DNA of 64,000 nt. It comes from Lumbricus terrestris. Its lineage: Eukaryota > Annelida > Clitellata > Crassiclitellata > Lumbricidae. The notes under the pieces were generated by a model. The model made no database searches. It was not told where the DNA came from and saw only the letters and a program-made list of their open reading frames with translations. A program made the translations under genes and the position numbers. This document shows positions 11,650 to 22,125 of the stretch, piece by piece (position 1 is the first letter of the stretch; each line of letters begins with the position of its first letter). The DNA is taken from assembly GCA_949752735.1 (NCBI GenBank), contig OX457042.1:59860723-59924722 (forward strand). Reading direction: 5' to 3'.

Positions 11650-11850
11650 GCTGCATGTGGAATGTGGAATCACCTTCCCTCTGGAATTCGTGGCAGGATT
11701 CTGCTAGAAAATTCACCTGCATCTTTTTCATTGTCTGAAGACCTTTCTCTTTTCACGGGTCTGTTGTGCTGAGGGCGCTTCTGAATAGCCATGTTGTTAG
11801 AAGCTCCTTACAAACGCTTTATTAGATTAGATTAGACCTATATTATTACT
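11650..11850 (+). mobile_element. LINE ORF2 end, family with WN.LP motif, copy 1
   Basis: The plus frame from 11,665 reads WNHLPSGIRGRI and SFSLSEDLSLFTGLLC to a TGA at 11,770. This is the WN.LP..iR....l..FK..LktfLF ending common to many LINE ORF2 proteins. It is followed by GAGGGCGCTTCTGAATAG and a CTTTATTAGATTAGATTAG tail. Related copies lie at 12,272-12,465 and 38,785-38,985. Confidence 0.6.
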
Positions 11851-12053
11851 GTGTAAAATGACGTATGCCTATCCGTATCGTTTTTAAGTTAAGCATAACA
11901 ATAATATGCGCGAGGATTGTTCGTGACGTCACAATACTCAGCTCTCGTTCAATTGTTTTATGTGTTCGTCTTTGAATGACTTGTTGCTCGAAGTTCCTAA
12001 GAAGTGTGATAAATCATCATTGTCTCCTGGTCATTTCTTTATTCTAAGCGGAA

Positions 12054-12108
12054 ATGTATTTCATGGTGAAGAATTGGATTTTCCTGCATTTCTTCTGCTT
12101 GTCTTTAG
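12054..12108 (+). CDS. Ig-stalk gene exon 1 (signal peptide)
   Basis: ATG at 12,054, with a second ATG in frame at 12,063 that has the better context (G at +4). It encodes MYFMVKNWIFLHFFCLSL and the first base of a Gly codon. The donor is G|GTAAGATT. The 5' UTR boundary and promoter are not recognisable. Confidence 0.7.
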
Positions 12109-13640
12109 GTAAGATTAACATGATGCAGTGCACAAAATATAGTCTACACTTGTTCTACTATCATGGCTATCCCAGTATTCCACAAACAACATTTTTTATT
12201 TAAGACACGGTGGTGCATTGGTTGGAATACTACGGTAAATATCTATGACATCACCAATTATCATTTACCTGCATAGGTCCCTCTCTATGGAATGGACTTT
12301 CCCCATCAGTTCGCTGTGCCGTCCTCACTGGAAGTCTTTCCTCGTTTTTCTCTCGTCTAGAAACTTACCTTTTCTCTCGGGGTTGCCCGCAGGGGGAGCG
12401 CTTCTGAAAGGCTCTTGCTGTGAGAAGCGCTTTATAAATGGTAAGTTACATTACAATCCAATAGTTAATTATTAGTAGAATGTGGCAGGCCTAAGTTCTC
12501 TTGTAGGGTATTGAAACTCAGGAGGATCTGCAGGTAAAAAAAGATGGTGAAAAGACAGCAAATATATAACAAAAGGAAGTACGTGGTGGACGTTTAATGG
12601 CGAATCAAAGAAAGATTTATATGAACTCATTTAAATATTGAATTTCATTTTTTGCGCGCGCCGCACGGCGATTCCTGGCGTACAGTAGGGCGTAGGTTAG
12701 TGATAGGCCTACGCCTATAGCTACAACCGTCTACAACCGTCTTAAAACCGATGACCTAAAGTTTTCATAAATAAAATTCCAACAAAACCGGAGCAAGACA
12801 GCAAAAGATCGCGTTACATAAGAGATGAAAGTAATAAAATCAACGAAATTAGCCGAGAAATCGTAAGAAAATTATCTGATGACTAAAGAAGTCGTCAGAA
12901 AATTTCATCAGAAAACATTCAATGTTATCATTCGACCGTAGATGTGTTGGTCTACTCAGTAGCCTATTCATTACCGTACTGAACTCAAATTTTGCCAATG
13001 TTGCCCTGATTATGATGTTTTCGATAGTTAACCATTTAGGATGGATGTTCCTTCGTCTGTACTTTCTGCATCAACCTTTACACATTCCTTCCATATCACT
13101 TAAGTTTTGGGCAAGGGTGAAATAGGTTCAATAAACACTGATAAATCTGTATATGCATGGGCCCGTAATTTTACGAGTAGAAGGTGGTGTCATGGTAGGC
13201 ACCAATTCTTGGCCATTTGCTCATAGTATCAAAGGCGATCATGAAAATCTTGTAATCTCTAGACTTCTTATACATTCAGAACGGGCTTCTTGTAATATCT
13301 ATGCAACCAATGTATTCAAGATGCCCATGGGCTTCTTGTAATTTTGCAGTCCCTCTCTACTGACGCCATTTCATTTAAAGAGGTCAATGTTTACTAGTTT
13401 GGTAAAACCATAAAAAGCAACTTTAAATGAACCCTTAAAGAACGTTGAAATGTGCGAATTTGTACTGCATAAAGCTAAAGAGAAAATTAGGCAGATTCGT
13501 AAATGTGTAGGCCTACTTACAAAAAAGTGGTGAAAATCTATCAAATCAATTTATCACGTCAATATCGCGAATACTGAAACATTACTCTTGCGGAAGGTTC
13601 ACAAGATGTCGCTGCATGCAATGGGACAACTAAAACCCGA

Positions 13641-13673
<33 letters not shown>

Positions 13674-16600
13674 TTGAATCCTTTTCAACCTTTATCATCC
13701 CAGATACTGAAATCGTCATTCTATCACTTCTGAATTTCGCTATGTTAGAGTTTACCACCTATTTAGAGGCAATCAGTAAAAAAATTTAGTTGATGTATGA
13801 ATTATGCATATGTTCCCAAAGTGGAACGTTGGGTCACTTTGACTATTATAAGCATCATGCATATGTAAAAATATAACTTGATCCAATTGATGCAGATATA
13901 TAGGGTGACACGAAAGTTCGTTCACCGATTTCAAAATGAGCTATCTCAGTAATGGCTTAATATTTTCTTATAATATTTTGTCAGTGTATACATCAGCCAA
14001 ATGAAAGATACTGGTACAAATTTGATCATGATTCGGTCCGTTTTCGCCATTATTTAGAAGAAAATGTAAAGACGACCAGTTTTTTGCGGAAAACCGCGTT
14101 CGTCAAATTAACACAGAAAAGAAAATGTGTATAGGGCCTACGCCTAGCCTCGTATACAAGCGTGCCAAGACACTGTTGTTACCTATGTAGGACATACACA
14201 GACGTAGGCTATAATAGCTATTAGCGTACAGTATCTCCTTTCTGCTTAATGACAGCACTGACTCTATCAGGCATAGGAAGAGTACGTTCCACCTGCTCCA
14301 CAGATGAAGTTTAGTCCGTCGGTGATGGTTTGGGGTGGGATGACTGCCAGGGGTCTCACTGAACTTCAATTTGTGCCAAATGGTACCCGACTGAACTCGC
14401 AGTACTACGTACATCACCAACGTTCTCGAGCAGATCGTGAAGCCAGCGTTCGAGAGAGAAAATGACAACGGCTGTGTCATGCAACGAAAGTTGTTTGTTG
14501 ATAATGACCGAGGAGTATTTCAGCAGGATGGCGCACGCTGTCATACGGTGTCACGACAACTCGTCTACCGACAACTCGTCTAACGACAAGTGGTCTCCGG
14601 ACAATTCGTCTACGACAACTGGTCTACAGACAACTGATCCAGCGCTTGAGAAATAGAAGCTGGATGAAAGTTTTTACAGGTGAAATGGAGGTTGGATTGA
14701 TGAAAAAACGCAAGAGAAATGAAATCTGGATGATGGCTCTTTTACAGGTGAAATAGAAGCTGGATTGACAAAAATAACGTATGAGAAATAAAAGCTGGAT
14801 GAAAATATTTCTTGATCTGAAATAGAAGCTGGATTGATGACAAATGTTTAAGTAATGGAAGCTGGATAAGGGTTTTGTTTTATATCTGGAATAGAAGCTG
14901 GATTGACGAAAATAACGGGTGAGAAATAGAAGCTGGATGAAGGTATTTTTAGATCTGAAGTAGAAGCTGGATGCATGTCGAAACACATGAATAAAATCAT
15001 CGATCCAGCTTCCATTTAAGCTAAGATACCATTTTCATAAATCCAGCTTCTATTTCATCAATACTATTCGTCTGTAGACCAGTTGTCGTTAGACCAATTG
15101 TCCGGAGACGAGTTGTCGGTAGACGAGTTGTCGGTAGACCAGTTGTCGTGGAACCCTGTCATACATCAGCTGTGACGACAAAGTGGCTATAGACGACAGC
15201 CTCCCGTCACACATAAAGCCGAAGGATTGGCCACCCAACTCTCCGGACCTCTCTGCTTTGCGATCTTGTGGAGTATTTTCTCTCTCATCGTTTATAAAGA
15301 TCCTGAGCCAAAGAACGCTGATCAGATCAAGCGTCGCCTCCAACGAGCGTGGAGATCGATAGCAGTTGGGAGGCTGATCCTGTCATGCCGGATAGTCAGT
15401 GCTGTCATTAAGCAGAAAGGAGACACTGTTCGCTAATAGCCTACGTCTGTGTATGTCCTATATAGGCAACAACAGAGTCTTGGCACGCTTGTATACGAGG
15501 CTAGGCGTATACACATTTTCTTTTCTGTGTTAATTTGACGAACGCAGTTTTCCGCAAAAAACTGGTCGTCTTTACATTTTCTTCTAAATAATGGCGAAAA
15601 CGGACCGGATCATAATCAAATTTGTACCAGTATCTTTCATTTGGCTGATGTATACACTGACAAAATATTATAAGGAAATATGAAGCCGTTGCTGAGATAG
15701 CGCATTTTGAAAACGGTGAACGAACTTTCGTGTCACCTTATACAATAATAAAAGCTGTCATTCACAAAGGTTAATATCCCACCTCCCCCTAACTTTTACC
15801 CATCCCACCCCATGCCCACCCATCGACCCAGCCCCACCCTTCCACCCCAACCCACCCATAACATGCTCAAGATATGAGATTTATGAAAACTATTGTCTCA
15901 ATTTGTTTTTAAACCGGTCCCACCGCGCCACTACCCTGACAGCAACACACAAAACCCCCACTTCAGTCCCCAGTCTCCACACCGCCCACCCCATGCTACC
16001 TTCCCCAAATTCGCCCCTCACACAGACCATCTATCTGGAGTAATCTTTTGGCTTCTCGGTCAACCCTCCTCCTCACTTTGAACACACCCGGTTCACTTCA
16101 ACCCCATGTCTTTACCGTCCAACCCTAGCCCACCACCACCCAATTTCGACCAACTCCACCTCACTCCCACCACTCCACTCCGCCCATTCCGTAAAATGCT
16201 CAATATCTGAAATTCATGAAATTATAATGCTTCACTGTATTTTCACTTTGACCTTTTCTTCCCACTTTGACCACACCCGGCGAGCTAAAACCCTACATTC
16301 CAACCGCCCTCACCACACCCCACACCGCCCCACCTCGTCTCATCTTCGCCCCAACTGCGCCCCAACCCCGCCCCACTCCGCACCGCTCCTAAACAGCCCG
16401 TTCGTCTGAATACATTTCAGTTGTTCGTCCAACCCTCCTTCCCACTTTGCCCCTTCCGGCTCACTTCAACCCATACCAACCGTTCGACCCCACCCCACCT
16501 CCACCCCGACTCAGGCCTACCCCACCCTCATCTCCCACACCTCCCATTCTCCATGCCGCCCCACTCCACAAAGGGCTCAACATATGAAATTCATGACACA

Positions 16601-19600
16601 ATATTGTTTCACATTGGTATCACCTTGGTCCCACGGTATCCTACCCCGGCCTCATACAACGATACCCATCTCATCCTCGCCATACCCTGCCCCCCACACA
16701 ACCGACCCTGATGAAAAACAGAACAATAATATGGGCTAATCAGAACTCAAATTTACGTTGAAACCATCATGCCACAGAAAGCCAAACGCACTTTTCAAAC
16801 TGCCATAACCCCCAAACAAACAAATCACAATAATAAAATAATAAAACAATAGGCCTAATAATAACAATAGTAGGCCCAATGCTACTACTATTACTATTAA
16901 TAATGATATTCATACTCATATTAGAATGACAATTACAATCAATGAAAATTTTGAAGCGAGCGGGAAAAATTTCAGTAGAACGCAAAAATATTGATGCAAC
17001 TAGGGAGGGTGACCCAACGTTCCCAAAGTGTAACATATGTAAAATCAGCTGCGTCGCTCACTCATAAGGCACTACCGTTAAAATATTTGACCATAAGTAG
17101 GCACAATAGACACAGTTCAACCCAAATATACAATAAAAATAAATAATCATTATGCGTTTGTAACCTAAAGTAATTTCAAATATTTATTAGCATAAATGTC
17201 GATTATTGACAAATTTGCATCAAAATAATCATTTTATTTAACGGCAACAGACTTAAAATAAGAGTAAATAAACATTCCCCCATCATTGTTCAAGCAAATG
17301 AATATCTATGACATGACTTACAGTAGGTTTTACCGTTCCTCCAAATTGTTTAATAATAATTATGTTCCACTTTGGGAACGTTGGGTCAATAAAGGTTAAA
17401 GGGGGTTGGGAATCTTACTCGCCCTGGGCAACTTGTAGCACTCTTCTACATCCACCACCTGTGCCACGTCAACTTGCCAATGGACGTGCGTGCAAGCATC
17501 GGGCAAGACGTTTTATTACGGAAACCGAAGCAGTCTAAAAGTAGGCTGGAAGAATTTTGGAATCGTGACGTAAGCCATTGAGAATTTGTCACTTTATAGG
17601 CTAGTTGAATCCTTAAGGAAGAAGGTCTACTGCAAAATAATTTCTTGAGTACTGTTATTGCCGTTAATTTTCAGGGCAAGATGGTGAGCTTCGCAACGTG
17701 CTTCAGTCGGTTGGAGTGCACAATCCATATTTCGAATGCACGTGCTCTCAATCTCCTATTAATATGACTTGGACCATGTGGCCAGTTGGCGGCCAACGAA
17801 GGATACTCATTAAATCGGGTGCTAGCATAGAGAACTCTGACTTCATTACAGACAACAAAAGTATCTCGGAATTCTCTAATATTGTCGTCAAAACCGTTCT
17901 CGTATCTACAGCCGGAGTTTACAATTGCGAGCAGGACACAACGAAATCCGCACTGTTCATAGTCATTGGTAAGCATTTCCGTTACTACTATATATATATG
18001 TATATATATATACGAGTAACTGTACTATATCTTAAATATACTTCTCAAAGTTTGTCCTTCCATTTGTTTGTTTGTATGTTCGTATGTCCGCAAGTATTTT
18101 GACTCTTCGACCCAGAAAAGGTTCGAAAATGACAGAGTGTCGGTTTACCAAACATTTTGCAATTGACTCTTACGGAAACTTTAAGGTCAACGCGACTATT
18201 TTCAGCTCTCAATTCACTTTAAAACCAAAGATATTAGCGTCTTAATCAGCCACATTGCCGCATTAGTAAAGATTAGACATTCCGCATGACGTCATACTCG
18301 CCCAATAATAATGTCCGTTTATCAGCAATCCGGTTGACAAACCGGTTAGACTGTGCAATTATGCACAAGAACGCAGATCACATAAATAATTATTAATAAT
18401 TATACTACCAGAACAGAAGCCTGCAATAATTGCATTATACCACAGTCACACGGGGTCATGTTTGGCTTTTTGGGGAAGCGGGGGTGGAGTGGAGGGGTGG
18501 CGAAAACCCTAAATTTAGCGTATAGCCTAAGTCTAAATTTATCGTATAAGTCTAAGTTTTATGCCTCGCACATCCTTGCCTAAACAATTTGTTTGTTTAG
18601 CACCTCAGGTGGAACATTGAAAGCATCATTGTTTCTCGTCCAGTTTTCTCTACCCTGCGTCGTAAAGTAGACCTAAATCAGTATAATAGTGCCGCTGAAT
18701 GACGCTGGCTGCTGGTTTCGATGTTAACTCATCATGATTAAACATTCGTCGTGGATGCATATAAAGATTTCGGATTGATGCAACCTATTGCTGGCTTCGA
18801 AGTAACTCGATTCTAAGACCATTGTAACGTCATACGATGTCCTAATGCACATTGAATTGCAGCGCGTTAATTAAAGACGTTACCGTATCTGATTGACATT
18901 TCAAGCAAAATTTCTTGACATCTGGATTCAATCCTTCCACTCATGGCCGATGAACTTACAGCTAGCAAACTAACTAACTTTTCATATTGTAATCGTAATT
19001 TTAATTAAGAATTTATTTAGCGCCAGTCCAACAAGACGTTCCTCAGAGGCTCCCTCCCACCAGACAGCTCCAACCCAAAATCAAAGAGAATGGTTTTCGA
19101 ACTCTTGCGGAAAAGGGAAAAGAAAGACCAAGAAGTTTACTACGGAGACTGTTAGGTAACTTTTCTAGAAAGATGGACCGACCATTGCGAAGCTTTACGC
19201 TGTAGGGCCAACTGTAGAAGTTCGAGCCATAGGGACAAGCAGATCACCTTGCGTGTGTATGGTATGATTTTATACATTTTATATGTTTTAGAGTCCTATA
19301 ATTATATTTAAAATCTCTCCCTATAATTACCTAGAAATCGACTGAAATTCATCACATGAATTGTCATTTTGTGTAATAGTCGAAGACACAATGTGCTATT
19401 TGAATCCAAAGCCAACTGCAACACGACGTCTACGTGAAGCGACATCTCAATCATTGTCCTGCACTATGAAATTCGCTGCCAACGCGTCCTACGTGTCCGC
19501 CAGTATGTCGTGGTCAATCCGCGGCGGTACATCGGAGCCACCCAGAGGTTCAATGGAGCAGTCAACATCTGCGAATATCACGGAAATACGGTCCACGTTG

Positions 19601-19798
19601 AATGTGACAGTGCCGGAGAATGACACGTGTTTTGTTTCGATCTACGAATGTCGTGTTATCTTCAGTCTGAAGGACAATCTGCCAAGCGGATTCGCGACGA
19701 ATGCACCACGTGTCATTTCATCCTGTTCTCCAAATTCTCACATCTGTAAGTCACGATATTTAAAGAGTCTTTTATTCACGTCAATCGTTTAATTAATG

Positions 19799-19861
<63 letters not shown>

Positions 19862-20835
19862 CTTGCTGATAGTGCTCGCAGTCAGTTAAGCTTAATGGTA
19901 GGTGACCTCATTTACCGATCTTACCAAGTCCTGGGTCTTGCATTTAGGCTTATTATTTAGTTTCATTTATTTTTTAATGCTCTGCGCTTTTCGTGTAATT
20001 GTACGCCTAAAATAAAAGTTAAATGTCTAACAAAACTTGAGCCAAATTCTATATAACATTATTATAAGAGTTTAACAACTAGGCTACCTTGGAGGTAGTG
20101 GTGGATTCTTTGAAGTGCATCAGGTCTTCCATTTGTTTTGTATTTTTAAAAATAATTTTCATTTGCTTTCAACTGCTATATATGTTCAAATAAATGTTAC
20201 AACGATATCGAACTTCAACAGATGCGCAGGCAAGCGCGGATATGAATTTGATCGTATGCGGTTTAAATAATTATGCGCGGTTTTGTGCCGGTGTTTTTTT
20301 TGGCCCTTTTGATTTATTGATTATGTCGGTGCACATGACAATAATTGTTTTTTGGTGCTTAGTGCATAATTATTCAGGAATTTGCTAGTGCGTGTGAACT
20401 TAGCCTATAGGCCTATTTGGAATTCTTTACGGTGTGCACGACTTTTTATTGGAAGATTCGTTACATTTTGGACTAGGCTAATAAATATTGTTATTCCGAT
20501 TATCAGGCGGATTGAAGCGCACATCTGAAAAGCCAGTCGACAAACCAGACAAAGAGACAACCAAAAAACCAACCAACAAGCCAACCAAAAGGCCAACCAA
20601 AAGGCCAACCATTAAGCCAACCAAAAGTCCAACCAAAAAGCCAGACAAAGAGAAAGACAAAGAGCCAAAGATCTCAGGCGGGGGTGATGAAGACAACGGG
20701 TCAGAAGGAGGAGGAGGTTCGCTCGTTCCAGGGTCAGATGGATTGGCGGTTAAATCGTCCAAAGGAAACGACATCCTAAAATGTGTTGTTGGTATCGCAG
20801 GCTTTTTACTAATTGTAACTGAAATTGGTGTTTAA
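12054..20835 (+). CDS. Two-Ig-domain surface protein with KPT stalk (four exons, complete)
   Basis: Four exons (12,054-12,108; 17,675-17,968; 19,380-19,745; 20,507-20,835) join in phase 1 throughout and give 347 codons plus stop. Residues 1-19 form a signal peptide (WIFLHFFCLSL core). Residues about 20-117 are an Ig-like domain (FECTC, MTW, then STAGVYNC). Residues about 118-239 are a second Ig-like domain (SLSC, MSWSI, IYECRV). A stalk of KPT/RPT repeats and a Gly/Glu-rich linker follow, and the protein ends in a hydrophobic run (VVGIAGFLLIV) only a few residues from the stop, suggesting a GPI-anchor signal or a tail with almost no cytoplasmic part. Six N-glycosylation sequons occur in the Ig region. 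Ig exons with symmetric phase 1-1 are the classic shuffled module. No named family is recognised; function is unknown, with cell-surface recognition the obvious guess. Confidence 0.75.
12272..12465 (+). mobile_element. LINE ORF2 end, WN.LP family, copy 2
   Basis: GPSLWNGLSP and, after one frameshift, SVRCAVLTGSLSSFFSRLET and YLFSRGC then a stop match copy 1. The 3' end reads GGGAGCGCTTCTGAAAGG and GAAGCGCTTTATAAATGG. It lies in intron 1 of the Ig gene. Confidence 0.6.
12470..13890. other. Intron 1 sequence, nothing recognised
   Basis: Part of intron 1 of the Ig-stalk gene. Contains an (AT)n run near 13,640-13,672 and, at 13,805-13,838, a half copy of the repeat whose inverted pair bounds 17,010-17,388. 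Otherwise featureless. Confidence 0.45.
14547..15155. mobile_element. MITE with 9-bp duplication and internal minisatellite
   Basis: The insert starts GGTGTCACGACAACTCGTC and ends CCAGTTGTCGTGGAACC, imperfect inverted ends. The nine bases CTGTCATAC occur directly on both sides (14,538-14,546 and 15,156-15,164), and joining across the insertion restores the CHTSA part of the host transposase. Subterminal regions are built from tandem variants of GACAACTCGTCTA. A 9-bp duplication suits Mutator-like elements, but the superfamily is not proven. Confidence 0.75.
14640..15060 (+). repeat. Minisatellite of GAAATAGAAGCTGGAT units
   Basis: About ten units of roughly 32-36 bases alternate in two types (ending near ACAGGT/GATCT and near AAAATAACG), giving a higher-order period of about 68 bases. 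The last two units are inverted (ATCCAGCTTCCATTT). The block is homologous, in opposite orientation, to 26,850-27,275. Confidence 0.85.
15775..16712. repeat. C-rich degenerate tandem repeat
   Basis: Strand-asymmetric CCACCCC-rich DNA with recurring blocks: TGCTCAAGATATGAGATTTA near 15,863 and its variants near 16,198 and 16,572, and CACTTTGACCACACCCGG-like blocks near 16,070, 16,260 and 16,440. Spacing is about 335-375 and 190 bases. Non-coding, in intron 1 of the Ig gene. Confidence 0.65.
17010..17388. mobile_element. Inverted-repeat element with GACCCAACGTTCCC ends
   Basis: TGACCCAACGTTCCCAAAGT on the left is matched in reverse complement by ACTTTGGGAACGTTGGGTCA on the right. No target duplication could be recognised, so the superfamily is unknown. 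A single related end lies at 13,805-13,838. Confidence 0.5.
17675..17968 (+). CDS. Ig-stalk gene exon 2 (Ig domain 1)
   Basis: Acceptor TTAATTTTCAG|GG and donor ATTG|GTAAGCAT bound 294 bases, phase 1 to 1. The first-strand Cys is in FECTC, the core Trp in NMTWTMW and the F-strand Cys in STAGVYNC. Two sequons (NMT, NKS). Confidence 0.75.
17990..19370. other. Intron 2 of the Ig-stalk gene
   Basis: Unique-looking intronic sequence with no embedded element that I can bound. Confidence 0.45.
19380..19745 (+). CDS. Ig-stalk gene exon 3 (Ig domain 2)
   Basis: Acceptor TTTGTGTAATAG|TC and donor ATCT|GTAAGTCA bound 366 bases, phase 1 to 1. Cys in SLSC, Trp in SMSWSI and Cys in IYECRV give the Ig core; further Cys residues (TMCYL, DTCF, SSCS) could form extra bonds. 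Sequons NAS, NIT, NVT and NDT. Confidence 0.75.
19801..19859. repeat. (GT)n microsatellite
   Basis: About 29 GT dinucleotides in intron 3 of the Ig-stalk gene. Confidence 0.95.
20507..20835 (+). CDS. Ig-stalk gene exon 4 (stalk, tail, stop)
   Basis: Acceptor CCGATTATCAG|GC, 329 bases to TAA at 20,833. It encodes an acidic/basic start, about six KPT, RPT or SPT iterations, a DKEKDKEPK segment, a Gly-rich GGGG linker and the hydrophobic C-terminus ending VTEIGV. Confidence 0.75.
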
Positions 20836-20930
20836 AGACGAATACATGAGAAGGCGCTCGCCAATTATAACTTTTATAAAAGAATGAACTTTTCTAGTTT
20901 GTATACTGAGGACAACTTGCCATAATGTAC

Positions 20931-20936
20931 AATAAA
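20931..20936 (+). promoter_or_regulatory. Polyadenylation signal AATAAA
   Basis: AATAAA lies 96 bases after the stop codon of the Ig-stalk gene, followed by a T-rich stretch (TTCTGTTGTAAAT). Confidence 0.65.
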
Positions 20937-20939
20937 AAT

Positions 20940-22020
20940 TCTGTTGTAAATACATTGAGCTTATTTAAAATCGACTTTCCCCTACATCACTGTCTAGTGT
21001 CTACGCAAACTGTTGTTGATCTTAATTAGATTAGATTATCTCGTTAGCTCAATATAGCCTAAATATCATAAATAAATAGGTCTATTAGGCTAAAACTTAG
21101 AAACGAAATTTTTTTATTGAACATGTGAGTGTCTATGAATTTCCTCTGCAGCGCCTTTCCGATGTTATTTTATTTAATTCATCGCAACAAAGTCATTAAA
21201 TTTCGAAGTAGGCCTACTGTTCTGATAAAAAAATTATGTGTAAGGGCGAGGTTCCTCAGCCAGAAAAGATTGTTTTAATCTTAATAATTAGTAATTATTT
21301 ATTCCTAAAGAATGATACCTGCCTCAGTGTCTCGTTAAAAATATGTCACAAAGCCGTGTGAGAATTGTAGTAAAATAACTTGGTGAGTCAAATTATGATC
21401 CACGTGGAGTTGGGGTGTGTGAAAAGTAGACTGTAGCCTGCTAAATTACGAACGAGCTCTAAGAAAAACTAGGGATTCAACCCCGTCAGCCTCCAAGGCA
21501 AATCTCACACTGTAGCAAGGTTTGCATCGCTTCGGAATTGTAGGCCTACTGCTGAATTTGTCCCGAATCTGCGTTGCGTATGATGACTACGTAATAACCA
21601 AGTTATTCATGTTACAGCATTTCCAGCCAGTTTCTGTGCCTGAAAGCAACACCAAAGTGAATGGATCTAGTAGCAATGAATTGCCTAACTACATAGTACA
21701 GACCACGCGGCATTCAAATTACGTGAACATAAATGAATAGAAACATTGAAAAGGTTATCAAACTAATTTTCAAAATGTCATAAGCATCGCGTGCTACATG
21801 TAACTTTTTCTCCTTTCTCGAAAGAAGGCTGAAACAGTCAAAATGAGTAAGAAATCAGAATTGCGTGATGTTGGAAAACCCATTGATTTGACAAATAAAA
21901 ATAAGTAGGCTTAAGTGAAGCTAGTGATATTTAGATCTTATTAATTTATTTTTAACTGGCAACAATAACTGCTAGCTTGTGATCTGATTTTATATCTATT
22001 ACTATTCTTTTAGCATAATA
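20940..22020. other. Intergenic, nothing recognised
   Basis: AT-rich sequence between the Ig-stalk gene and a LINE copy. Contains no supported gene or bounded repeat. Confidence 0.45.
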
Positions 22021-22125
22021 GTGAAGATGTGCTTATCAATCTATATTTCACCCTAGTCTATCCATACCTTACTTACTCTAATTTAATTTGGACTTCAACC
22101 TATGATACCCATCTCCATGTTTTAA

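Larger units (their letters stand above)
14300..15436 (+). pseudogene. Tc1/mariner transposase fragments
   Basis: Before the inserted MITE the frames give KFSPSVMVWGGMTARGLTEL and, after a shift, FVDNDRGVFQQDGARCHT, where the Asp of QQDGA..H is the second catalytic residue of Tc1/mariner DDE/D enzymes. After the MITE they give SAVTTKWL, KDWPPNSPDLSAL and, in another frame, IVSAVIKQKGDTVR at the C-terminus. The N-terminal DNA-binding region is absent. Frameshifts and the insertion make it non-functional. Confidence 0.75.
13903..15738. mobile_element. Tc1/mariner relic with about 360-bp inverted repeats
   Basis: TA flanks GGGTGACACGAAAGTTCG on the left and CGAACTTTCGTGTCACCT on the right. The inverted repeats extend through about 13,903-14,263 and 15,380-15,738, far longer than usual Tc1/mariner ends, and their inner part is an inverted copy of the transposase 3' coding end. 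The centre has decayed DDE transposase coding (separate entry) interrupted by another element at 14,547-15,155. It lies in intron 1 of the Ig gene. Confidence 0.8.

Noticed and set aside
14600..15130. CRISPR-like regular repeats
   Set aside because: Units are variable, without unique equal-length spacers, in a eukaryotic genome and inside a bounded MITE; this is a minisatellite.
20478..20774. 98-codon minus frame with Leu/Val/Gly repeats opposite the KPT stalk
   Set aside because: Mirror of the repeat codons of exon 4; the plus exon has a splice acceptor, phase agreement and a polyA signal.
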